This document shows positions 22,420-32,400 of a stretch of 36,522 nt of DNA, one piece after another (the stretch's first letter is position 1; the number at the start of each line of letters is the position of its first letter). The DNA is taken from contig JBOZIK010000001.1 in the NCBI GenBank assembly GCA_051453625.1, forward strand, positions 17,903,872 to 17,940,393, in the 5' to 3' direction. Under the pieces are notes generated by a model, which had not been told where the DNA came from, ran no database searches, and was given only the letters and a program-made list of their open reading frames with translations. This DNA comes from Welwitschia mirabilis (taxonomy: Eukaryota; Gnetophyta; Gnetopsida; Welwitschiales). Position numbers and translations under genes: made by a program.

Positions 22420-23518
22420 TAAAGTTTCTAAAAAGATGACATTGTAAGATACAATAATGTTATGATGCTCTAAGAGATACACTTGATAACCCTTCTTATC
22501 AGTTGGATATTCCACAAAGATATCAATACAAGCATATGCTTCAAATTTATTATAATATTTATATAAAATATGAACATATCATTTTCAACTAAAAACATGA
22601 AGATTATTTAACTTTGGCTTGTATCTATACCACTTTTTAAGTGGAGATATTCCTTTTTTAGTATATTAACCAATATAATTATTAAGATGTACTATTATTT
22701 TTACTACTTCACCTTAAAAATAGGTCTTATAATCACTGATGTACATTATGGAATAAGTCATATCCATGATAGTGTAATTAAATTACTAAAAATTTCCATT
22801 TTATTGAGGTGTTTTAAGGTAGATATTCAAATGTCAAATTTCTTTAGAGATAAGAAAATTATTGAACTTGGTAGATATGTACTTTCTATCATTATTTGAG
22901 TAGAAACTTTTAATCTAGTAGTTAACTTTATTTTAAATTTAGTTTTAAACTTCTTAAAAATATCTCATTCTAGGATTTGAATTTGATGAAGTATACCTAA
23001 GTCATTTAGAAAGAGTCATCAATAAAAGAGATAAAATAATAAAATTCATGAAAAGTGGAAACTACCATAGGTTCACATAGATCACTGTGAATAAGCAGAA
23101 TCTTTTCATAAGCATGTCACTTACTTGTTACAAATTTTTATCTAGTTAGTTTGCTCATAATACATTCTTTACACTAAGGAAAATCCTGTGAAATGGATGC
23201 AAGAAGCCAACGGCCATTCTCGCGCATCGCATTCATCATGCGAGGAGTGAGATGTCTTAGGCGAGCATGCCATAATAGCGAGTGAGAGATCTCATCTTAG
23301 GAAATTGTGCAAGCAATTCCTACATTCTGACACAATCATAAAGATAAATGAGCTTTCCATCCATGTAGCTTTTTATAATCAGTTGCTAATTTCCATCCTA
23401 AATGTTCACTAAGTGCTTCGCCAATGGAAAGCAATAGAAGATGCAATCTCAAAGAAGAAATATACAAAACATGAGAAATAGTCCATGGAGAGAGCGATGT
23501 TAAAGATAACCAAACCAT
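22420..23518 (-). pseudogene. pol: Copia copy A GAG-pre-integrase and integrase, decayed
   Basis: Integrase inserts element DNA into the host genome. The pre-integrase part is open at 23336-23518 (ISHVLYISSLRLHL). In the same frame come LLWHARLRHLTPRMMNAM and CKECIMSKLTR, giving the HHCC zinc-binding residues. The first catalytic Asp is in IHSDLCEPM (codon 23081-23083) and the second in FIDDSF (23018-23020). The third motif, normally SDNGGEY, reads SNNDRKY at 22879-22902 after a frame change, so the catalytic Glu is Lys. The C-terminal part survives at about 22430-22650 as PLKKWYRYKPKLNNLHVF and KKGYQVYLLEHHNIIVSY. A stop at 23333-23335 ends the open part. Relative to copy B, copy A lacks four bases near 23498, explaining why this part is in another frame from protease. 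Confidence 0.85.
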
Positions 23519-24621
23519 AACCTTCCACTGTAACTACACTTCCATATGACAAATAAACTTGACTCAGCGTTTTGACAAAGTTATCAAAATAATCATGCCA
23601 ATAAGTTATGTAACAAATTACACCTATGTCAAGAATCCACATCTCTTCATGAGCTTTGTGGTCACTCATACCCACAAAGTCAGAGTCATCAAAGATTGCA
23701 TTTGACTTAAAACTTTTAATATCATCAAGGGAATCAGATTCTTTAGTAACTACACTTGTCGTAGGTGTAGATGTGATCTTGTCCCAAAATATCCTATAAA
23801 AGTCCACAATATGATCTTGTCCATTGCATTGTGAGCACTGATATTTATTTTTCTTCGGATTGATAATATTCTGAAATTGCTTCTTGTTTGGCTGAGTCTG
23901 ATTAGGATACTTAGTTTGCTATTGCTATAAAGCCTTATCCTTATCATGATGCTTGTCACTAGGTCAATGAGCTTTATTTGTAGATTGTTTGTTTTGTCAT
24001 GGAGGACAAGAAGAATGAGAAATTTTAAACACTGTATCAGAGGACGAAGAGCCTATGAAGTTAAATTGTACTTTTGCAGTAGTAAGATCCTTACTGAACA
24101 TGTCAAAGTTCATATTGTGTAGCTACTTACTTCCATGAAGAGATAGAATGTAGCTATAAAAAGATGAATCCTCCTAACAACAACAAACCAAATTAACATA
24201 ATGAATGTAGACTTAATTCTTTGGGTCTATCTCAACATCCTTTGCTTTAATATCTATCATCCGAGCTATGAGTTGATGCATTTTCATAATGAAGGCTATT
24301 CATGCTGATAATAAGGTTGATCATTCTAGATCATTCTTTACATAAAATATATCCTACAAAGTACAATAGTTGGTTTAACTTTATTTACTTCTATCAACCA
24401 ACTTGTTAGGTGGAGTGGTCACTGATTTTCACATTATCTATGTGAGCTTGCTATCAATGCCTTCTCATACATCTTCTTTATTCTACTTCTAAAGAGGAGT
24501 ATGCATTTTATTGAAAAAAATCTCTATCGAATTCATAAATGCGCATTGTAGACATGAAGTCTTCATTCCATTCCTCTCAACTCTGATCATCATGTAAAGT
24601 CACCTTAAGGTTGGTTGTGAT
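23500..24621 (-). pseudogene. gag: Copia copy A gag and protease, decayed
   Basis: Gag forms the virus-like particle and protease cuts the polyprotein. From about 24621 the minus strand reads VTLHDD, then EEWNEDFMSTMRIYEF. The C-terminal half is in one frame from about 24125 to 23500: NMNFDMFSKDLTTAKVQFNF, GSSSSDTVFKISHSS, a QTQPNKKQFQN linker, then a zinc knuckle at 23796-23837 (CSQC, then H, with the fourth ligand Tyr instead of Cys). Protease follows with WILDIG at 23622-23639, where the active site is normally DTG. Stops lie at 23997-23999, 23964-23966, 23925-23927 and 23919-23921. Each fits a C-to-T or G-to-A change of an Arg, Gln or Trp codon. The longest open part is 23409-23807, whose end runs past the frameshift. 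Confidence 0.85.
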
Positions 24622-24686
24622 TCCTGTAGTTAACACTAACATAAAGTTGTCTAATAAGATCTAGAATCTACCTTTTAATGTTTAAG

Positions 24687-24786
24687 NNNNNNNNNNNNNN
24701 NNNNNNNNNNNNNNNNNNNNNNNNNNNNNNNNNNNNNNNNNNNNNNNNNNNNNNNNNNNNNNNNNNNNNNNNNNNNNNNNNNNNNN
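24687..24786. other. Assembly gap of exactly 100 N between copia copies
   Basis: A placeholder-size N run. The first 47 bases after it (24787-24833) are identical to 23141-23187 in copy A. Then the sequences diverge at once, which suggests a branch point in the assembly graph. The distance and even the order across this gap are uncertain. Confidence 0.9.
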
Positions 24787-26234
24787 TCTAGTTAGTTTGC
24801 TCATAATACATTCTTTACACTAAGGAAAATCCTAGGGAGTGGATGGCAGAAACCAATGGCCATTCTTACACATTGCATTCATCATACGAGAAGTAGGATA
24901 TCCTAGTCAAGTATGCCATAGTAGTAAGGAAGATATCTTATCTTAGAAAAATGTGCAAGTGATCTCTCACATTTTGATAAAATCATGAAGACAAATGATC
25001 TTTCCATTAATGTATTCTTTCATAACCAGTTATTAAGTTTTATCATAAATGTTCACTAAGGCCCTTATCATGGAAATAGAGTAATCTTATTAAAGTATAG
25101 TGGAAGGTAATAGAAGATGCAACCTCAAAAGAAGAACATATAGAACATGAGAAATAGTCTAATGAGAGAGTGATGTCAAGTTAAGAATAGCCAAATCATA
25201 GCCTTCCACTAGAATTGAAATTTTATCTACCAAATAAACTTGACTTGCTGCTTTGATAAATTCATCAAAATAATCACATCGATAAGTCATGTAATAGATT
25301 ATAACTATGTCAAGAATCCATGTTTCATCATAAGGTATATGCTTACTTATATCAACAATGTTAGAGATATCAAAAGTTTTATTTGATTCAAAATTTTTAA
25401 TATCATTAAGGAAATCCGATTCTTTAGTAACTACAATTACCCTATAGAAGTCCATGGTATGACCTTATCTTCCACATCATAAGCACTAATATTTATTCTT
25501 CTTAGAGTTAGTAATATCTAAACTTGCTTCTTATTTTATTTATTATAATTAAGGTTTTTTTAACTATTTTTATGGAACCTTAAATGGAATTTACAGGTAT
25601 GTTAATGAGGAGAGTAATAATAATGAGAAACTTTTCATCTAACATCAGAAGAGAAAGATCAGATGAAGTTAAACTAAGAGTCAGTAAAAATGAAATCGTC
25701 GCTAAGCATATAAGATTCTATATTTTTCAATTACTTACTACAATGTTGTAACATAAAATAACTATGTAAAAATGATTCTTCCAAATAATAGCAGATGAAG
25801 TTAACATAATAAAGGCAAACTTACTTTCATGAATCAATCTTTGCTACCTCATGTTTGATGTCTCATACCTATGCAAATCAATTATTTAATCTATCCTTTT
25901 TCATAATGTAGATCATTCATGTCAGTTATAATATTAAGGAAATACAAGTCATTTTTGAAATAGAAAATGTCCCTTAAATTATAAAAGTTGTTGTAGCTTA
26001 ATTTAGTCTTATCAACCAACTTCTTATATTAATAAGTAACAAACTTTTGCATAATCTCTATTAATTTTTTATTAATATATTACCAAGTAACTTCTTCAAC
26101 TAGATTTTAAATAGGTCTATAAGCATGAACCAAAAAGTCCTTCTCATAACTATTAGTCTACATAGTAGATATGAAATCCCATGCCAAACCTTCCATGACT
26201 AATCATCTTAAAGAGTAACTCTAATGTTGGCCAT
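24787..26234 (-). pseudogene. gag: Copia copy B gag, protease and pre-integrase, decayed
   Basis: Gag can be followed from an ATG at 26232-26234 (MANIRVTL, then DD, a stop, and SW), matching copy A VTLHDD. The copy A counterpart of this start codon reads ACA. The zinc knuckle at 25444-25485 keeps two Cys and the His but contains stops at 25465-25467 and 25477-25479, with another just upstream at 25486-25488. Its fourth ligand is Tyr, as in copy A. Protease is open at 25159-25455 and holds WILDIV at 25303-25320 where DTG is expected. The frame continues through the point where copy A has a four-base deletion, with a TAG where copy A has TGG. Near 24850-24960 the pre-integrase region is recognisable only by alignment with copy A. 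Confidence 0.85.
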
Positions 26235-26297
26235 GATCCTAGTGATAAGAATGGGTGTGAAGAATTCTAATAACCATTAAAACTTTCCCTTTAAAGA

Positions 26298-26305
26298 TGA
26301 TACCA
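26298..26305 (-). other. Possible primer-binding site of copia copy B
   Basis: The minus strand reads TGGTATCA, the first eight bases of the common site TGGTATCAGAGC for initiator tRNA-Met. It lies 64 bases upstream of the copy B gag ATG. It is preceded by GGTGCATT, so an LTR would end in CA at 26308. Eight bases can match by chance, but the position is right. Confidence 0.4.
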
Positions 26306-26308
26306 AAT

Positions 26309-27934
26309 GCACCATTGTTAAAAAAGTATGAAATTTAGAAAAGATTTGATAAGTTATGAGGTAAAGTCAAGAATCAAAGAAATCTTGCTTACATTCACAA
26401 TTGAAAATGATTTATCTATCATACAAATAAATTTTCTCAAAGTAAAAAAAGAAGATATATAAAAAATAGGACTAATAAATGGTATACTCATAAGAAAAGG
26501 GATCTTACTTTCATCCACAATATCAAGTGATCTATTAAAATTATAGTGTAGTAAAAGGAAAGAGACAAAAAATGTCATGACAAAGAAGTATATTCATAAT
26601 AAAAGGGAATTAAGCTCAAAGAATTAAGTGATCTAGTCAAATCACAAAGTGTGATAACTAAAAAAAACCCTTTCAACTAGTGAGAACCTACACGCATAAG
26701 AAAGAAAACAAAGATACTTTATTTAAAATTTCTTAATGTAAGTGAGGTAGATTTTAATGAAGGAGGTTTAGTTTGATTATTAGGTGATGAAAATGCTAAA
26801 ATTATTTAATTTAAGATTCTACTCTTGAATCTAGGAAGTGATCACATCCTCTTCAAGGATAGTACCCTAATCTCCAAAGAGAGTAAAAAGATAAAATATG
26901 AATTACATCAATGGCACTTCTAAGCCATTAACTAGTTTTGGTTACTTTAGTTATATACCCTTTAAAGAAACAGTACTATGCAATGTTAGCAACCTATTTA
27001 TACCTTTTTAGACTATTAAATTTTAAATTTTATTAAAACTATATTCCTTGGTTATAAAATCTAAGTAGGTCCTAGCACTATACCTCTAACCTTCACTTGA
27101 TATAACCTTGATTACCAAAACATACATGGGAATCTATACCTTTGATGCTTAGGATATTTTTGCTTAAGAGAGATATGGCTCTCCATATGGCTCGAACTTC
27201 ATAGTTATAATAGTTAAGACTACATAATAAGCTTTAAAAGGTAATGTAAAACTCGACAAGGATCTATGTCTATGTACATCTCCCCATACCCTCCGCTAAT
27301 CAAAAACTTATTACTAGTAAAAACATTTAAGTATTCAAGGGATAAAAGGTAATTTCCCTTTTTATGACTTAAGTAGGATTAATAAAATCATAAGATATAA
27401 GAAGAAAACAAAGATCAATACATAGTAAAAAGTATTGATCATGGTATAGTTAAGCTAAGTAGATCTTATTCAGTATCCACCTTATCTTAATCTATCTAAG
27501 TTATAAAAAATAGTCCAAAAGAAATAAAAAAAATAAAGTCATCAAAAAAATTAAAAAGATAAACCTATAATATAAGGAAAAGATTTCAAAAACTTCAAAT
27601 CAAGGGATCTTGCTTAAGATTCCAACTTGATTTGATACAAAAAATTGATTTTTTGGTTTATAAGTTTGAAAGAATATCTAAAAAACTTAAAAACTAACTA
27701 AAAAACTTAAAAATAAAAGAAGTGCATAAAATTTTGCATGTGCACAAGATTAAGCTAAAAGCTAAAAAATTGCTAGCTAAAGTTCATATGTAAAAATCTA
27801 AATGACAGGTAAGCTATGGCTTAGAAAAACTGCTTGTGTGTAATAAAGAACTAAAAGATGATCAATGGTTGGTAATTTTACATGTGTGTGCACTAGAAAA
27901 ATAAGTAGTATAAATTTTAAAAAGTTGAAATTTA
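26309..27934. other. Putative copy B LTR flank and AT-rich intergenic
   Basis: An LTR would be expected here, but it does not resemble the putative LTR of copy A, and no LTR start was found. The left part holds a tandem array described separately. From about 26720 on nothing is recognisable, apart from a slightly less AT-rich stretch at 27040-27290. The 74-codon minus frame at 26354-26578 is produced by the array. Confidence 0.35.
26382..26710 (-). repeat. ~104-bp degenerate tandem array beside copia copy B
   Basis: The minus-strand motif CCCTTTTCTTATGAGTATAC occurs at 26481-26500 and recurs as CCCTTTTATTATGAATATAC near 26587 and TTTTCTTTCTTATGCGTGTA near 26690, about 106 and 103 bases apart. 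Each is preceded by a TAGATCACTTgAT-like segment, and the leftmost partial copy reads AAATCATTTTCAATTGTGAATG. It lies just outside the presumed primer-binding site, so it may be LTR-internal. Confidence 0.55.
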
Positions 27935-28000
27935 TAGCTCCTAGAATCAAACATGTGACTTATAGATTCAAAAGTCACCATCTTAACCACTACACCAGAA
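27935..28000 (-). ncRNA. Degenerate tRNA-like / SINE-head module
   Basis: On the minus strand an A-box-like TGGTGTAGTGG (27987-27997) is followed by a hairpin with arms GTGACTT and AAGTCAC. A B-box-like TGTTTGATTCT (27943-27953) comes next; the usual form is GGTTCGANTCC. The spacing of about 35 bases between boxes fits an RNA polymerase III internal promoter. The hairpin loop is 10 bases rather than seven and no acceptor stem is evident, so it is not a working tRNA. It is probably the head of a tRNA-derived SINE or an old tRNA pseudogene. No SINE tail or target-site duplication was identified. Confidence 0.5.
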
Positions 28001-28079
28001 TAGTATTGGTGTTATGATCCTTGTCCTATAGCCTTAAGTAAAAACCAAAAAAATTAACACCAGTTAATAAATGTAATAA

Positions 28080-28710
28080 AGCAGCAGTAGCAACTAGTCA
28101 TTTATGCTCAGAGAAAAGGCAATGATAGTGGACATGATAGGAAAAAAGGCATAGAGTTTTATAACACATAGCAGATGGAGGCATGGATGCTAGCAAAAGA
28201 GTAATAACAGGTGTAGAACATGGAACTTAGCAGGTAGACCAAGCACTGGGAAAGTGTAGGATCACTACAAGCACAAAAAGAAAAAAGTGCCTAGGCAGTA
28301 AGAATCATAGAGTAGGCTAAGACATGTAACAAGTTGCAAAGAAACAATGAGACCATTAATGCACAAATCAAGGCAAGTATGTAGCAAAAGCAACGGCTGA
28401 AACAAACTATGCAAGAAATGCAAGTGAACTGTGAGACAAACCAAAGAAAACAACCTTAAAAGAGGTGAAACAAAGGCATTAGAGAAAGCAAGCATAGTAG
28501 TATAGTATGATGAGTGGAAAGGAAATAAAGGATTACAAGAGTGTAGAAACACAAAGCATAAGAGAAGCACAAAATAGTAAGTTCAAGAGATTTAAGTAAA
28601 GGATAAAAGGTCATTAGGTCACTGCAAAAAAAATGTGATAGGTAGATGAAGGGAGCGCATGAAAGATCAGTAACAAGAAAGCCTAGAGGTAATTGTAGTG
28701 ACATGATTCA
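28080..28710. other. Purine-rich tract on the plus strand, no gene
   Basis: The plus strand is strongly A+G-rich and less AT-rich than the surroundings. This creates open leucine-, phenylalanine- and serine-rich frames on the minus strand at 28265-28570 and 28456-28704. They overlap in different frames, show no motif and are explained by composition. The tract could be part of a repeat; no ends were found. Confidence 0.5.
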
Positions 28711-28734
28711 ATTAACATATGGAGACAAGCTACC

Positions 28735-29060
28735 ATGAAAAAAGCCCTAAAAAGTGATTTTTTCCTTAAAAAAGTTCATTTTGCTTTAAAAATAATATGG
28801 CCCTATAAAATGAAATCTTTACAAAAATTCTTAAGAAAATTACTCTTCCAAAAAAAATAGACACCCCTTTAAAATTTAAATGCCCTTTTAAAATGAATCT
28901 TTAAAGGAAAAAACAAGCCTCCTAAAGAAAAATATGCTCCTTAGAAATATCCTCCTTAGAAGGGAAAAAAATTATATTTTCTCTAGAAAAATTTTAAGAG
29001 AAAAAAACATAAAAATTGAAAGAAAAAATAAGACTAGGATAGAAAAAGAGAACACCAAAA
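28735..29060. repeat. A-rich degenerate repeat with recurring CCTTAAA/CCTTTAAA words
   Basis: Blocks of 25-40 bases recur, made of a gccc or cctcc word and a ttaaaa or ttagaaa word followed by an A-run. Examples lie near 28741, 28800, 28865, 28880 and 28917-28965. It is too diverged to define a period. Confidence 0.35.
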
Positions 29061-29179
29061 TAGAAATCCAATGAACACTTTAAGAGGATCTAAAAAACTC
29101 CAAAGAGTCCATAAGAATCTTCAAAGCTTAAGAATGGCCAAAAACTCTATAAGATCTCCTCCAAAGCTACGATACTACT

Positions 29180-29330
29180 TGTTGGAAAATAGAAGAATAA
29201 CAGAGATGAGAAAGATTTTTCAAAATAAAAATTTTATTTCTCCAAAAATATTATTCATTCTTATTACATTATAAATGCTGCTTATAAAGATAGGCACATC
29301 CTTAAGGATTTACTAAAGTTTTCATGTCTC
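29180..29330. mobile_element. Possible copia LTR fragment
   Basis: TGTTGGAAAATAGAAGAATA begins near 29180, a start like many plant copia LTRs. On the minus strand the right part reads GCCTATCTTTATAAGCAGC, a TATA-like segment. No second end, primer-binding site or coding region was seen. A 67-codon frame at 29071-29274 overlaps it and has no motif. Confidence 0.25.
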
Positions 29331-29783
29331 CTTAGGTATAAGACCACTATGTGTATACAAACTTTAACAGAATTATCCTAAAATGGTTATAATTTTGATT
29401 AATTTTAAAGGTATATATAAGTATGATATATTTTTATTTATTTATTTATTTATTTATGTTTCTCTTAAAATGATTAAGTTCTCTAAGGTATCCTGTAACA
29501 TCATGGACTTATGGTTAAAAATTTAAAATATTTTAAATTCTTCAAATAACTTCAATTTACTAAGATTATTATTATTCTTATTTATAAAGTAATAGAGTTT
29601 TTAAAAGACATAATTCTGAACTAATCATTCCTCTAAGATCATTTAGGAATTAGAGTTATTAAAAAGATAATTAACATTATGATTACTTAGGGATTATGAT
29701 TATCATTAATATAATTAACTTATAAAATTATAATTAATTAATATAAATTTGATCTAAGTTAACATTGAGTTATGAGACCTTTA
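29331..29783. other. AT-rich intergenic with a (TTTA)6 microsatellite
   Basis: Six TTTA units lie at 29433-29456. The word tgtaacatc occurs at about 29490 and again at 29784, so both could mark LTR starts. Nothing else was recognised. Confidence 0.4.
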
Positions 29784-30480
29784 TGTAACATCCTAATTTA
29801 AATTACTCTTATTAAGAATAATTTTATTTTTATCTTTATCTAGAATTTAAATTAATTAGAATACTTAGTAAAATCTAGGATTGAATTCTACATATACTTT
29901 ACTAAGATAAATATTCATATTTAGAAATAGTAGACATTATGAACATTTTATATAAAATTAAATATTAATTATTTTAGTATATAAATACTAGCACTGTTAC
30001 AATATTGTATTATATTTCTTTTTAGTTTTGTGTCACATAGAGGTTTCTTATATATAGTTGATGAGATGTAAATATGTTATAATATATACATGCATATAGG
30101 TTTAGGATAATTTTTAGCTAATATAATAAGATTTTGCAACTCTAATTAATGTCATTTCAACTCAATGTTTGGCCACCATACAGATGTGAGTTGATTCTAT
30201 TTTAGGTTCTAAACTATAAGGAACATAACTGAGCTTAAGTCCATAGGCTTATACATCATTTTAATATACCATCAAGAAGGCGAAAACCAATATGCATGGT
30301 GGATGCATGATTACAAATATCCTATACTTCCTTGAAGCATCTGAAGATGGTATAACATAATTCTTTACCACCAAGTATTTGGAATATTAAGTTAGAGTAA
30401 GTCCATAAATCAATGAAGTAGAACTATGATAATTAAATTCAGTTCTAAAAGGATTTTATAAAAATGCATTGCAATCCACC
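29784..30480 (+). mobile_element. Possible gypsy-type LTR relic
   Basis: TGTAACATCC at 29784-29793 resembles the TGTGACACCC start common in plant Ty3/gypsy LTRs, with G-to-A and C-to-T changes. TATATAAATA lies at 29978-29987, about 190 bases downstream, followed by a mixed, less AT-rich region (30180-30380). No 3' end or coding region was found, so this remains a suggestion. Confidence 0.3.
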
Positions 30481-32310
30481 TTGTTAATGATATGAAAGTA
30501 TGGACATGATAATTATTATGATTATTTTAATGTAGTTATCATTCATTAAATAAACTAGATAAATGCATTATACTATTTTAACTAATATGAATATTTCGTT
30601 GATTATTAATGTAAGAAAAAAATCTAATTTTATTTAGTTTACTTTATTATATATAATCATACATAAAAGGAAAAAAATCTACATAATATTTATTTGGCAT
30701 ATTAACAATCATACATAACACATAAGAAAACATACATAAACTTTATTTGGCATATTAAAATACGAATGCATTTGAAATAAGTATTGTAATGGTAACTAAG
30801 TTGGTGTAAATAGATTTCTTTTATTTCATATTAATAATAGTATCTTCCAAATAAATCACTATACTTCTTTAAAGTTTGTTTTAAAAATTAGATATTCTAT
30901 GCATAAAACTATAGCCTCTTTAAACTCATCTTTTTCAAGCTTAACTAGTAAATTTTAACATGATAGTGTAAATAATAAGGAGAAAAATAGAAATGCAAGA
31001 CATAATGCTTAAATAAAACAAATAAAGAAAATGATAATTAATAGAACTAATTAACTTAACTAAATTACAAAAGTGAAAACCCTCATAAATTTCTAAATAT
31101 ACATATTAAAATATAAGTAAGTAAATAAGAGTTGAATTTTATATGTATGTGAAAAAGAAAAAATAATATTACAAATATAACGTTGGAGTATAGATTCCTT
31201 ATTAATTAGTTAAAGTTAACTTATGTTAATTAAGACTTTCATGTATTATTCAAGAATAAAGGTCCTAATAAGAAAGTTATACATTATACTTTACCATGTA
31301 ACATTTACAAAAATTAACATAGAATGAAATTATTTTAATTATTATCCATTTGAAGTCCTTAAATTATTAGCATAATTATACTAAATAAATTTTTTTATTA
31401 TTAATAACATTAATTATAGTTTTTTTTGTTTTTTAAAAAACATTACAACTAAAAGTTAATAATTATTTATTTATAAAGATAAAAATAAATTATGATCATT
31501 TTTCTTAAATTGGACTCATGATATAATATTTAGAAATTAACTATGTTAAGTTTTAATTCTTATAAATATATTTTTCAAAATTAAAGTGTGAAAATTATCT
31601 AAATGTTTAATTGTTATAATACCAAACAATACTAAAAGATCAAAACTTTTAAAATACTTTAAATTTTTAAGTGATCATAAAGTTTCTGTAAAATTTTTAA
31701 GTGATTACAGAGTTTCTATAAAAATTATTTAATTCTCTGCAATATAAACTATTCATTTATTATAAAATAATAAGTTTATAAATAAAAACTAATTAGTTGC
31801 TATGTTTTATTTTTATATTCTAAGTTATTTCCATCAAATAATCTTTAAACTTTTATCAAGTCATAGAAAAATTACTATTTTTAACTTTACAGTATTAATA
31901 AAATAATTTAATTATAAAAATATTAAATCTATTCAATATTTAATAATTTATGATATTTTTAATTTATGTTTTCAATTTAAACAAAATTAAACTTTAATTA
32001 TAATGATAACATAAAAACCCATAAATAAATTTAAATAATTATAGTTAACAAAATTATTACAAATAATTAATCTATTTAGTATATGTAATATACCACATAA
32101 ATTATTACTAATACAAATCTACGTTGATTAGGAAAAATAATGCATAAGATTAATTTAAAGTAGAAAATTCAATAAACCTTAGGATTGGCATAAAGAACTA
32201 CCTAGCATAACATAGATTAAAGATCAAATAATTCACCTAAGAGGAGGATTCCAATTCATATGTTATCCATAATAAAACTATAAAAACAATTTAATATAAT
32301 GTACAATGAA
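30481..32310. other. Extremely AT-rich intergenic
   Basis: This is the most AT-rich part of the window (for example 31380-31440, with only four G or C in 60). The only structured feature is a 30-bp direct repeat. No reading frame of interest is present. Confidence 0.6.
31661..31720. repeat. 30-bp tandem repeat, two copies
   Basis: Units 31661-31690 and 31691-31720 share aaatttttaagtgat and agtttct and differ at about four positions. Confidence 0.85.
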
Positions 32311-32400
32311 CATGGATATCCATATTCTAAAGTGATCCCCTACTCACCTGGTTAAAATTTTTCATTTGTAACCTTATTAACTCAGAGTGTAAAGACATAC
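32311..32400. repeat. Diverged repeat block, partner at 34505-34600
   Basis: The segment ggatatcc, then agtga, then acctgg, then aaaat, then catttgtaacct aligns with 34505-34600 in the same orientation at roughly 75 per cent by eye. It may be part of an LTR-type element present twice. Confidence 0.45.

Larger units (their letters stand above)
20520..24686 (-). mobile_element. Copia (Ty1-type) LTR retrotransposon, copy A, internal region
   Basis: All domains of a Ty1/copia polyprotein can be read in order on the minus strand: gag with zinc knuckle, protease, GAG-pre-integrase, integrase, reverse transcriptase and RNase H. The INT-before-RT order defines copia. The copy is inactive, with many stops, several frame changes and altered catalytic residues. 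The region 23.2-24.1 kb is much better preserved than 20.6-23.0 kb. The 5' end is cut by a gap only about 10 bases short of the expected primer-binding site, as judged from copy B. Confidence 0.9.
24787..26308 (-). mobile_element. Copia LTR retrotransposon, copy B, 5' half only
   Basis: This is a second member of the copy A family in the same orientation, offset by 1646 bases and covering pre-integrase, protease and gag. Integrase, RT and RNase H are missing or hidden in the gap. After the first 47 bases, identity with copy A falls to roughly 75-80 per cent by eye. Copy B has lost most CpG dinucleotides that copy A retains, so it is more decayed in this part. Confidence 0.85.

Noticed and set aside
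21726-22899. Plus-strand frames of 91 and 70 codons
   Set aside because: They are shadows of the minus-strand copia RT and integrase, which are recognisable by motif.
23141-26290. Recent tandem duplication of copia copies A and B
   Set aside because: Overall identity is only about 75-80 per cent and each copy has private defects. The exact 47-base match is better explained as an assembly overlap.
28265-28704. Two hydrophobic minus-strand frames that resemble membrane proteins
   Set aside because: They overlap in different frames, have no motif, and are explained by the purine-rich plus strand.
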